Below are positions 1-5,827 of a stretch of DNA of 10,152 nucleotides, in pieces. The position numbers and the translations under genes were made by a program. Numbering within the stretch: the stretch's first letter is position 1; every line of letters starts with the position of its first letter. The DNA is from Vulcanimicrobiota bacterium. Lineage in GTDB: Bacteria > Vulcanimicrobiota > Vulcanimicrobiia > Vulcanimicrobiales > Vulcanimicrobiaceae. The DNA is taken from assembly GCA_030043675.1 (NCBI GenBank), contig JASHXG010000123.1:1-10152 (forward strand), given 5' to 3'. The notes below the pieces were generated by a model, which did not search any database, was not told the DNA's origin, and saw only the letters and a list, made by a program, of their open reading frames with translations.

Positions 1-1227
1 CAAGCCTCGGTCTATAACATCGTGAACTCGCAGTATACCGGCATCATCTATGGCCGAGCCGAGCTCGATTTCTATCCCGCGACGAAGCACTATCCCGCCG
101 CCACGGCCGCCGACGCCGTTTATCCGCTATCGGCGGGAAAACGCGGCGGCTACGTCTACCTCGACGGGCCATCGACCCAAATGACGGGGACGTTCACGTT
201 TCCAAAAAACGTCGAAGCAGCCTATCTCGATCTTTTCTTGCAAGGACAGTCGAACGACGAATTTTGGTACTCCTGTTTTCCGAACGGCCTCGCGAAGAAG
301 CTCGACAACTGCGGCGGCACGGCCTTCCGCGAAGGAGAGATCACGGTCGACGGCCAGGCTGCCGGCGTCGCGCCGGTTTATCCCTACATCTTTACCGGTG
401 GTTTCGATCCGTATCTTTGGATCCCGATCCCCGGCGTCGAGACCTTGAATTTTACACCGTACCGGCTGAACCTCACGCCGTTCGCGGCGACGCTGGACGA
501 TGGAAAGCCGCACACGGTCGCGGTTTCGGTCTATAACGACGACAACTACTTCACGACCAACGGCGCCCTGCTGATCTACGAGGATCACGGTTCCTCGCAG
601 GTGACAGGAGGGTTGATCAGCGACGGCACCCCGGCGTCGCCGTCCGAGTCGATCGTTCGGCGCGTAAAGCTCGGCACGTCGGACACGGCCTACGGAACGA
701 TCAAAACGACCGCTACGCATCCGGTCAGCGTGGCCGGCTACGTGAAGACGTCGAAGGGCCGAATCGAAACACGCGTAACGCAGAGCATCGCCTTTTCAAA
801 CCTGCAAAAGATCGACATCACATCGTCGGAGTACTTGCAGAATATCACCCAGCAGACGACGCTCACGTCCACCACGCAAACCATAAGGGATGGGCAGCGC
901 AGCTCGCAAGAACAGAGCCAGCTGACGTGGCCGCTCAACGTGCACTACCTCTATACGGCCGGTACAAGCAAAGCGACGCAGAACGTCGTCGTCGCACAAA
1001 CGGAGAACGGCAGCGGTCTCGATCTAAGCCCAAGCGGAACGAACTCGTGGCTGTTGCAGAATACGGTGAACTCATCGGACACGCTGACGATCGTCGGGAG
1101 CGGCTTCACGCCCTCGGGCGGCAAGAGCAGCCAGCAGTACAAGTCGCTGGGCATCGGCGGAGCTTGTTGGGAGAAGACCATCGAGTCCCGCGACTACATG
1201 ATCGTCGGAACGCGCTTGGGCTGCTAA
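1..1227 (+). CDS. Peptide:N-glycanase A-like protein (PNGase A / PNGase H+ family), 5' end outside window
   Basis: This is the C-terminal 408 residues of a protein whose reading frame is open from base 1, so the start lies upstream. The GTG at 22 has no ribosome binding site and sits inside a conserved family segment (VYNIVNSQYTGIIYG, then a DFYPA-type strand). It resembles the PNGase A family (Pfam PF12222), which cleaves N-glycans from asparagine. Matching landmarks, numbered from base 1, are NDEFWY at residues 85-90, a GG-T-FRE segment near 104-110, and TGG-DPYLW at 132-140 followed by the PY-LNLTPF strand. Family members are secreted, and bacterial members include acid-active PNGase H+ enzymes; the signal peptide would be outside the window. 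The C-terminal third is Ser/Thr/Gln-rich beta structure ending in a Cys. The stop overlaps the stop of the convergent SRAP gene. I am confident of the family, less so of activity, because I cannot verify catalytic residues. Confidence 0.8.
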   Translation, partial: QASVYNIVNSQYTGIIYGRAELDFYPATKHYPAATAADAVYPLSAGKRGGYVYLDGPSTQMTGTFTFPKNVEAAYLDLFLQGQSNDEFWYSCFPNGLAKKLDNCGGTAFREGEITVDGQAAGVAPVYPYIFTGGFDPYLWIPIPGVETLNFTPYRLNLTPFAATLDDGKPHTVAVSVYNDDNYFTTNGALLIYEDHGSSQVTGGLISDGTPASPSESIVRRVKLGTSDTAYGTIKTTATHPVSVAGYVKTSKGRIETRVTQSIAFSNLQKIDITSSEYLQNITQQTTLTSTTQTIRDGQRSSQEQSQLTWPLNVHYLYTAGTSKATQNVVVAQTENGSGLDLSPSGTNSWLLQNTVNSSDTLTIVGSGFTPSGGKSSQQYKSLGIGGACWEKTIESRDYMIVGTRLGC

Positions 1228-1868
1228 CGCCCTAAGCGATCGAACAAACCCGGGCCGTCCGGATCGGGCTGCAGCACGTCGGGCGCGTCGTGGTTGGCGT
1301 TGTTGACGCGGCGCGAGACGCCGCGTGCCTGCATGAGCGCGGCGTCGAACGGTCTGAGAATCGACCCGGCAACTTCAGGCGGCAGCGGGTCGGGCTCGAG
1401 CCAAAGTTCGAACGTTTCCGGCGTGAGAATGACCGGCATGCGATTGTGGACCGGCGCGACCAACGCGTTCGGCTCGCACGTGACGATGTCGCAGGCCGCG
1501 CTGCCGTTCTCCGGCACCCAGAGCCCGGCAAAGGCGAACGGCCTACCTGTCTTCAGCGTGTAGTAGACCGGGCGGCGGTCGCGCCATTCATAAAATCCAT
1601 CTGCAAATTCGATGCAGCGCCGTCGAATCGGGTCGCGGCGAGCCGCAAGCGATTCGGCCCGAATGTTGATTCGCCCCCCGATGCCCCAGTGCAGCAGTTC
1701 GGCGCTATTCTGCCCGTCGTTGCGGACGCCCAGCACCTCTTGGGCCGGCGCGATGTTGAAGCGCGGCGCGAATGCAGGCAATCGCGTCTCGCTGAACTCT
1801 GGAAAGCGAAAGCGCGGGAACGCGGCGGGCAGGCGCGCGGGATCGGTGAGCGTGAAGCGGCCGCACAT
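1224..1868 (-). CDS. yedK: SRAP domain protein (SOS response-associated, YedK/HMCES family)
   Basis: This 214-residue protein begins MCGRFTL, the hallmark of the SRAP family. After Met removal, Cys2 becomes the N-terminal nucleophile that forms a thiazolidine crosslink with an abasic site in single-stranded DNA and shields it from strand breakage. Other expected residues are visible: Asn68 in INIRAES, Glu94 in the FADGFYEW motif, and His141 in VHNRMPVI, matching the conserved Asn, Glu and His of YedK. The length is normal for the family. The ATG at 1868-1866 is fixed by the need for Cys at position 2. The gene lies 11 nt downstream of the methyltransferase gene on the same strand and has no clear Shine-Dalgarno (only GGGG abutting the ATG), so translation may be coupled. 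It acts in the cytoplasm on DNA and has no evident functional link to its membrane-protein neighbours. Confidence 0.95.
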   Translation of the reverse strand: MCGRFTLTDPARLPAAFPRFRFPEFSETRLPAFAPRFNIAPAQEVLGVRNDGQNSAELLHWGIGGRINIRAESLAARRDPIRRRCIEFADGFYEWRDRRPVYYTLKTGRPFAFAGLWVPENGSAACDIVTCEPNALVAPVHNRMPVILTPETFELWLEPDPLPPEVAGSILRPFDAALMQARGVSRRVNNANHDAPDVLQPDPDGPGLFDRLGR

Positions 1869-1879
1869 CCCCTACCGGC

Positions 1880-2524
1880 CTAATAGACTCCCGGAATCAA
1901 GCGCGACGTGCGCGCGCGATAGGCGTCGTACTCTTTGCCGAAGGCCGAGTGCAGCAGTCGTTCTTCAGAATGAATCCGCGCGACGATCGCCGGTACGAGC
2001 AGCGCGGTAAGCAGCACGCCGACCCCGGAGCGAAAGGCGAGGCACCAGCCGAGGGCCTGCGTGAGCAAACCAAGGTAACTCGGATGGCGAATCGTCCCGT
2101 AGATGCCGCTCGTTACCAGCTCGTGGCCGCGCTGAATAGCCACCAAGCCGCTGAAGCGATGGCCGAGCACGAAGACCGGCCACATGCGCAACACGCTCCC
2201 AATGGCGTAGAGAGCGACGCCGATCCAACGCACCACCTCGCCGTCGATCGTCCAAAAGCCGATGCGATCGGTCCAGGCCGGCACGAACGCTTGCAGCAAG
2301 CCGATCGGCGCGAACACCCACAAAACCCAGCGATTCGAACGATCCTCGCGTACGCCGGGGCTGCAATTGCCGTCGGCCCGAATTGCGATGATGGTAAGCG
2401 CCAAGGAGACGATCGTGAGCGCTGTCAGTGGCGGGTGCGAGAAGAACGGCCCGAAGCCGCCCCAAGCGAGGATCGAAAGCCCTAGGTAAGCGGCAGATCC
2501 GGCCAGGACGAGCGCGGTACGCAT
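1880..2524 (-). CDS. Isoprenylcysteine carboxyl methyltransferase-like integral membrane protein
   Basis: This 214-residue, very hydrophobic protein has about five membrane segments (roughly residues 3-22, 33-50, 66-85, 98-120, 155-183). The C-terminal part carries the signature of the ICMT/PEMT-type membrane methyltransferase superfamily: GIYGTIRHPSYLG at 140-152, then SEERLLHSAFGKEYDAY around 186-202 and an SRLIPG end. In the family these residues bind S-adenosylmethionine at the membrane interface. The bacterial substrate is usually unknown; phospholipid or small isoprenoid-like acceptors are possible, and protein prenylcysteine is unlikely in bacteria. The ATG at 2524 begins the first membrane helix, and no strong ribosome binding site precedes it. 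It lies between the M48-RDD gene (51 nt upstream) and the SRAP gene (11 nt downstream), probably in one transcript. Confidence 0.85.
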   Translation of the reverse strand: MRTALVLAGSAAYLGLSILAWGGFGPFFSHPPLTALTIVSLALTIIAIRADGNCSPGVREDRSNRWVLWVFAPIGLLQAFVPAWTDRIGFWTIDGEVVRWIGVALYAIGSVLRMWPVFVLGHRFSGLVAIQRGHELVTSGIYGTIRHPSYLGLLTQALGWCLAFRSGVGVLLTALLVPAIVARIHSEERLLHSAFGKEYDAYRARTSRLIPGVY

Positions 2525-2575
2525 ACGTTAGGAGTGTTCCCACGTTGCGCAGGTCGAGGCCTGGTCAGACGGCTC

Positions 2576-4078
2576 TCAACTCGAGAAGTCGCGAGCGACG
2601 ACGCGTTCCATTTTGACCAGACGCGTTTGCGTCCAGCGATCGTGCAGCAGGACGCGGCGCCAAATCAAGCTCAGCGGCACGATCAACCACCAGAGAAGGC
2701 CGACCACGAGGTAGCGCGCAATCGTGCGCAAGATGCCCGGCTTGCGAAAGTCGATCGTCACGACACGCAAGCCGGCAATCATCATGCCGAAAGTCTGTCC
2801 GGCGACGATGACGAGCAATGCCAGATAAACGGGGAACCAGAACGGAAAGCCCAGCCCCGCCGGCGCGGCGGCAAGCGTGCTCGGCGTCAACAGCACGTTC
2901 TCGCCAAAGACGTTTAGACTCAGACCTTGGTCAGTAAGCCTAAATGGACCCAGTGAGAGCGTGTCGGTCCGGCAGTTCGCTGCCGTGCTGCGCAGACAAC
3001 CGATCGCGCCCGACTCGCCGTCCGTGGTGGTAGGACCCGGCGAGGCTGTTGCAGGCGCCGACGTCGCTGCGGGCTGGGCCTGGACGCGGGTCGTCTCGCT
3101 CGCGTGGATCCCGGTCACGTTGCCTCCGAACGCGGTGATGATCGCCGTAACGATGACCGCATCGATCGACCAGGCTGCAACGCGGCGCCACCAGCCGGCG
3201 CAGTCGCGCGGCACGACGCGGCCTTGCCCCGGGGCGGCCAGCGGCGGCGGTTCTAAGCCGCGCTCGCGCGCGAACCAGGCGGCCGCGTCCGCGTAGGCCT
3301 GCGTCGAGGTGAAGCGCCGCAGCGACGCGATGCGCCGCGTTGCATACGGCTCACCGCTCAGCCACTCGCCCCAGCGCAGGATCGAATCGGATTGAATTTC
3401 GGCCTGCTGCTCGGCAAATGCCTGATAGTCGACGCGTCGCGCGAACTCGTGAAATGCGGCGACGCCCATCGCGCGAGTTGCGGCATCGAGCGAGCCGCAG
3501 CAGAGCAGCCCGACGCGGTCGCAGGTTAGCGCACAGCGCCGCAGCCACGCGCCGAAGATCAATGCGATCAATGGATTCTCGTTGCCGTTCACGCTGAGCA
3601 GCGAGTGGAAGCGCGTGTGACCGGCGGCAATGTGGCCGAGCTCGCGTCCGGCCATGAAACTCAGCTCGTCGTCGGCGAAGATCTCGATCCAATGGCTCGA
3701 CAGCACGAGCGCATAGGGTTCGCCAAAGCCGAGCGCGACGATCGGGACCAAGTTATCTTCGCGGACGAAGATCAACGGCATCGGAATTTCGAGCGCGGCG
3801 CAGGCGTTCTTCACGATCCCGAAGACGCGCGGATACTGCGTTTGATGCACGTGGACGCTCGATCCCAACAGGCGCCCGCGCGCGAGCGTCACGTAGAGCA
3901 TTGCCAGGACGATGAAGAGCGCGACTTGCGAGGCGCCGATCGATTCGTGGAGCGCGTAGCCGACGAGCAGGGCGGCCGGAAACGCGGCCAGGGCCACCAG
4001 CCAGAAGGCGAGGCGCTCTGAGGGCTCCCGCAGCGAGTTAGGTCCTGAAAAAAGCGAATTTGGGTATACAGGGGCCAT
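2576..4078 (-). CDS. Membrane protein with degenerate M48-type peptidase domain fused to RDD domain
   Basis: The protein is 500 residues from the ATG at 4078-4076; an in-frame ATG at 4189 would add 37 poorly hydrophobic residues lying entirely antisense to the neighbouring gene, so I prefer the shorter form. Two membrane helices (about 23-41 and 50-66) precede an M48 (Ste24/HtpX-like) domain at about 75-275. A second hydrophobic module (about 295-320, 411-440, 453-475) is an RDD domain, with R-AAW-ID near 298-306, GQTFGMMIAGLRVV at 427-440 and LHDRWTQT at 478-485. The RDD domain is unusual for a roughly 70-residue Pro/Thr/Ala-rich loop with two Cys (361, 369) between its first two helices. 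The zinc motif reads GRELGHIAAGH (144-154): Arg145 replaces the first metal-binding His. Ala183, in ALTCDR, occupies the place of the usual third-ligand Glu. It is therefore probably a non-catalytic homologue or scaffold. It heads the three-gene minus-strand run. Confidence 0.8.
   Translation of the reverse strand: MAPVYPNSLFSGPNSLREPSERLAFWLVALAAFPAALLVGYALHESIGASQVALFIVLAMLYVTLARGRLLGSSVHVHQTQYPRVFGIVKNACAALEIPMPLIFVREDNLVPIVALGFGEPYALVLSSHWIEIFADDELSFMAGRELGHIAAGHTRFHSLLSVNGNENPLIALIFGAWLRRCALTCDRVGLLCCGSLDAATRAMGVAAFHEFARRVDYQAFAEQQAEIQSDSILRWGEWLSGEPYATRRIASLRRFTSTQAYADAAAWFARERGLEPPPLAAPGQGRVVPRDCAGWWRRVAAWSIDAVIVTAIITAFGGNVTGIHASETTRVQAQPAATSAPATASPGPTTTDGESGAIGCLRSTAANCRTDTLSLGPFRLTDQGLSLNVFGENVLLTPSTLAAAPAGLGFPFWFPVYLALLVIVAGQTFGMMIAGLRVVTIDFRKPGILRTIARYLVVGLLWWLIVPLSLIWRRVLLHDRWTQTRLVKMERVVARDFSS
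4065..4070 (+). promoter_or_regulatory. Possible -10 element (TATACA) for the WXXGXW gene
   Basis: TATACA sits 6 nt before the ATG at 4077 in an otherwise GC-rich region, within a locally AT-rich stretch (4046-4070). Initiation about 7 nt downstream would fall on or next to that ATG, giving a leaderless message, or a short leader with GGAG (4079-4082) ahead of the ATG at 4095. I see no good -35 hexamer at the right distance, so this is weak. Confidence 0.3.
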
Positions 4079-4080
4079 GG
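4075..4080. other. Overlapping divergent start codons in a CCATGG palindrome
   Basis: The palindrome CCATGG holds an ATG on each strand: 4077-4079 on plus for the WXXGXW protein, and 4078-4076 on minus for the M48-RDD protein. If both are used, the two messages overlap by two bases and neither has room for a normal leader with a Shine-Dalgarno outside the other gene. The plus gene has an alternative in-frame ATG at 4095. The minus gene has an upstream one at 4189, which would increase the overlap. Confidence 0.6.
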
Positions 4081-4919
4081 AGACTTTGCGCCCGATGCGA
4101 GCTATGCTCGCAGCCTTCCTGTTTATCGCATTCGCGGCCGCGCCGCTGGCGTCGTCCGCACAGGTTTCAATCGGCGTCGGCATCAACATCGCGCCGCCGC
4201 TGATCCCAGTCTACACGCAGCCGCTCTGTCCGGGACCAAACTACATGTGGCAGCCCGGCTATTGGGCCTGGGGGCCCGGCGGCTACTATTGGGTGCCTGG
4301 AACGTGGGTGCTCGCGCCCTCGCCCGGCATGCTCTGGACGCCCGGTTATTGGGGCTTCCTCAACAGCGTCTACTATTGGCACCCCGGTTATTGGGGCTCG
4401 ACCGTCGGATTCTACGGCGGGATCAACTACGGATTCGGCTATTTCGGCACCGGCTTCGTCGGCGGCGCTTGGCGCGGCGGGAACTTCTTCTACAACACCG
4501 CCATCATGAACGTCAACCGGACCTACGTCCACAACACCTACATCGACAAGACGGTGATCAATAGGAACTACTACACGCATAGCCGGGTCAGCTACAACGG
4601 CGGCGCCGGCGGGATCCACGCGCATCCGACCTCCGGTCAGCTGACTTCTCGACACCTAGGGCACACGGCGACGCCCGAGCAACAGTACCACGAGCAGACC
4701 GCTGGGCAAGATCGCAATCACCTCTCGACCGTCAATCACGGGGTGCCGCACACGATGGCGGTTCAGCATCCGTATAGCGCCACCAACCGGCCACCGCATT
4801 TCACGCCGGTGACGTCCGCCGATCGCCAGGCGGCCGCGCCCCACGTCGCGGTGCCGGCCGGGGGACACCCGCCGGCCGGGGGACACCCGCCCGCCGGGGG
4901 CCATCACCCTCCGCGCTAA
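4077..4919 (+). CDS. Secreted WXXGXW (YXWGXW)-repeat protein with His-Pro-Gly repeat tail
   Basis: This 280-residue exported protein (274 if it starts at the ATG at 4095) has a clear Sec signal peptide: MRAMLAAFLFIAFAAAPLASSAQ, with predicted cleavage after the SSA near residue 28. The mature N-terminal half has the aromatic-glycine repeats of the WXXGXW family (Pfam PF12779). PGYW occurs at 60-63, 89-92 and 103-106, with YYWVPGTW at 70-77 between them. A Gly/Tyr/Phe-rich stretch (110-140), an Asn/Tyr-rich segment (140-175) and a long His-rich low-complexity tail follow. The tail ends in repeated GGHPPA units. The family is widespread in envelope or extracellular proteins without a defined biochemical role; the His-rich tail could bind metal, which is inference. 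It is divergent from, and start-to-start with, the M48-RDD gene. Start choice between 4077 and 4095 is open; GGAG at 4079-4082 is 12 nt before the latter. Confidence 0.8.
   Translation: METLRPMRAMLAAFLFIAFAAAPLASSAQVSIGVGINIAPPLIPVYTQPLCPGPNYMWQPGYWAWGPGGYYWVPGTWVLAPSPGMLWTPGYWGFLNSVYYWHPGYWGSTVGFYGGINYGFGYFGTGFVGGAWRGGNFFYNTAIMNVNRTYVHNTYIDKTVINRNYYTHSRVSYNGGAGGIHAHPTSGQLTSRHLGHTATPEQQYHEQTAGQDRNHLSTVNHGVPHTMAVQHPYSATNRPPHFTPVTSADRQAAAPHVAVPAGGHPPAGGHPPAGGHHPPR
4853..4909 (+). repeat. Tandem 18-bp repeat within the 3' end of the WXXGXW gene
   Basis: Two perfect 18-bp copies (4853-4870 and 4871-4888, GCCGGCCGGGGGACACCC) are followed by a degenerate third copy (4889-4909). They encode successive AGGHPP units at the protein's C-terminus. 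Because the unit is a multiple of three, copy number can change without a frameshift. Confidence 0.85.
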
Positions 4920-4938
4920 ACCGGACCTCGTATCGCAA

Positions 4939-4966
4939 AGCCCCGCGTTTGCATTGACGCGGGGCT
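4939..4966 (+). terminator. Strong GC hairpin after the WXXGXW gene (terminator-like, no U tract)
   Basis: Twenty bases after the TAA at 4917-4919 there is a perfect 9-bp stem (AGCCCCGCG at 4939-4947, CGCGGGGCT at 4958-4966) with a 10-base loop. No run of T follows, so it is not a classical intrinsic terminator. It could stabilise the 3' end or assist termination by another route. The loop and right arm overlap a TTGACG hexamer (4954-4959). Confidence 0.55.
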
Positions 4967-4979
4967 CTACGGGTATAGT
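4954..4979 (+). promoter_or_regulatory. Possible promoter for the small secreted protein gene
   Basis: TATAGT at 4974-4979 is a good -10 match and would start transcription near 4986, just ahead of the ribosome binding site at 4998. The best -35 match, TTGACG at 4954-4959, is only 14 nt away, shorter than the usual 16-18, so either the promoter is weak or it relies on another factor. Confidence 0.4.
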
Positions 4980-4997
4980 GCGATTGGCGGGTAGACC

Positions 4998-5005
4998 GAG
5001 GAGGG
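4998..5005 (+). promoter_or_regulatory. Ribosome binding site GAGGAGGG
   Basis: This strong Shine-Dalgarno lies 9 nt before the ATG at 5015 and fixes the start of the small secreted protein gene. Confidence 0.8.
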
Positions 5006-5014
5006 AAGGCCTGT

Positions 5015-5416
5015 ATGTTTCGCATCACCATTTTTGCGCTGTGCGCGTCGATGCTCGTCTCGGCCGCTCCGGCCTTAGCGTGCACCGGCCCGAATCCCGC
5101 GATTGATTGGGTCAAGATTCAGCACGTCATGCCGCAAGGCGGGGAGAATCGTTTCACGATCGCTGCGAACATCGTCAACCGGGGAAGCGCGCAGCCCTTG
5201 GACGTGCTTCAGTACGTCTCGATCTCTGCCTACGGGCAACGCCTGGACCGGCGCAGCATCCCACCGCTGCGGGCGGGTCAAGCGTTCAGCTTCATCTATC
5301 CGTATTTTCGCTCGGACCAGGCCGGGAGGGGCACCTCGACGCTCGACTTCCAAATCGTGATGGACCGAGGAGTGAACTGCAACCCGAACAACGGCCACTA
5401 TTCGCTCACCTTCTAA
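5015..5416 (+). CDS. Small secreted protein, possibly CARDB/Ig-like fold, function unknown
   Basis: This 133-residue protein starts at an ATG with a strong ribosome binding site. Residues 1-22 are a Sec signal peptide ending in ALA before Cys23 (an AxA signal peptidase I site; it is not a good lipobox because Leu is not at -3). The mature part has alternating strands with an NRGSAQPLDV stretch, then a polar SIPPLRAGQAF turn and an aromatic FIYPYF strand. This pattern resembles CARDB or other Ig-like adhesion modules, but I do not recognise a specific family. The mature protein has two Cys (23 and 122), near either end, that could form a disulfide. It is followed immediately by the putative lipoprotein frame, which may overlap its last codons. 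Confidence 0.7.
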   Translation: MFRITIFALCASMLVSAAPALACTGPNPAIDWVKIQHVMPQGGENRFTIAANIVNRGSAQPLDVLQYVSISAYGQRLDRRSIPPLRAGQAFSFIYPYFRSDQAGRGTSTLDFQIVMDRGVNCNPNNGHYSLTF

Positions 5417-5825
5417 GCTCGAGCTGACGGCCGTCGCGCTCGTCGCGCTCTTGGGTGCCTGCCATGCGGCGGCACCCTGGCGCGTGGCGCGACCCGAAGT
5501 GGCCGGTGCCAATACGCTGCGCGTCCACGAAGAGATGGCGTTTCCGCTTTACGACGGACACCTTCAATTTGCTACGCCGAATCTGCAGCGCATCGGGACG
5601 GTAGAGATTCCTCGTCACGATCTCTTTCGCGATCTCGGGTACGACCGGCAGCCGCCCGAGAATATGCCGGCGGCGGTATGGGATTCGGCTTCCGGCCGCG
5701 CAGAGCTCTTTCGCGCCACCGCTCCGGGACACGCGGCCGTGCTCGTCACGCTGACGCTAGCACACCTTCACATGCAATGCGTCAGTTGCCGGACGCTGCA
5801 CTATTTCGCTGACGTCAAGCCGTAG
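5400..5825 (+). CDS. Small putative lipoprotein of unknown function; start codon uncertain
   Basis: The frame is open from 5376 to the TAG at 5823-5825. The only canonical start is TTG at 5451, which begins MGACHAAAPW and exports nothing. Upstream in the same frame lies KLELTAVALVALLGAC, a classic lipoprotein signal with an LGAC lipobox, and the TTG encodes the lipobox Leu. I therefore place the start upstream: ATT at 5400 (giving a basic n-region with Arg and Lys) or CTG at 5424, both non-canonical and without a clear Shine-Dalgarno. Coupling to the upstream gene, which stops at 5416, is possible, as is a frameshift or sequencing error. The mature protein of about 120 residues has no family I recognise; it has an FPLYDGHLQF strand, an IGTVEIPRHDLF segment and a CVSC pair near the C-terminus. 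The stop is 2 nt from the convergent gene's stop. Confidence 0.55.
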   Translation: MRSPSKLELTAVALVALLGACHAAAPWRVARPEVAGANTLRVHEEMAFPLYDGHLQFATPNLQRIGTVEIPRHDLFRDLGYDRQPPENMPAAVWDSASGRAELFRATAPGHAAVLVTLTLAHLHMQCVSCRTLHYFADVKP

Positions 5826-5827
5826 GG

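Noticed and set aside
127..720. Minus-strand frame of 197 codons opposite the PNGase gene
   Set aside because: It is antisense to conserved PF12222 motifs, with an Arg/Val-rich composition typical of a shadow frame.
4078..4189. Longer N-terminus for the M48-RDD protein starting at ATG 4189
   Set aside because: The extra 37 residues lie wholly antisense to the signal-peptide region of the WXXGXW gene and match nothing expected ahead of the first membrane helix; kept only as an alternative.
4167..4655. Minus-strand frame of 162 codons opposite the WXXGXW gene
   Set aside because: The Val/Asp/Pro repetitive translation simply mirrors the aromatic-glycine repeats on the plus strand.
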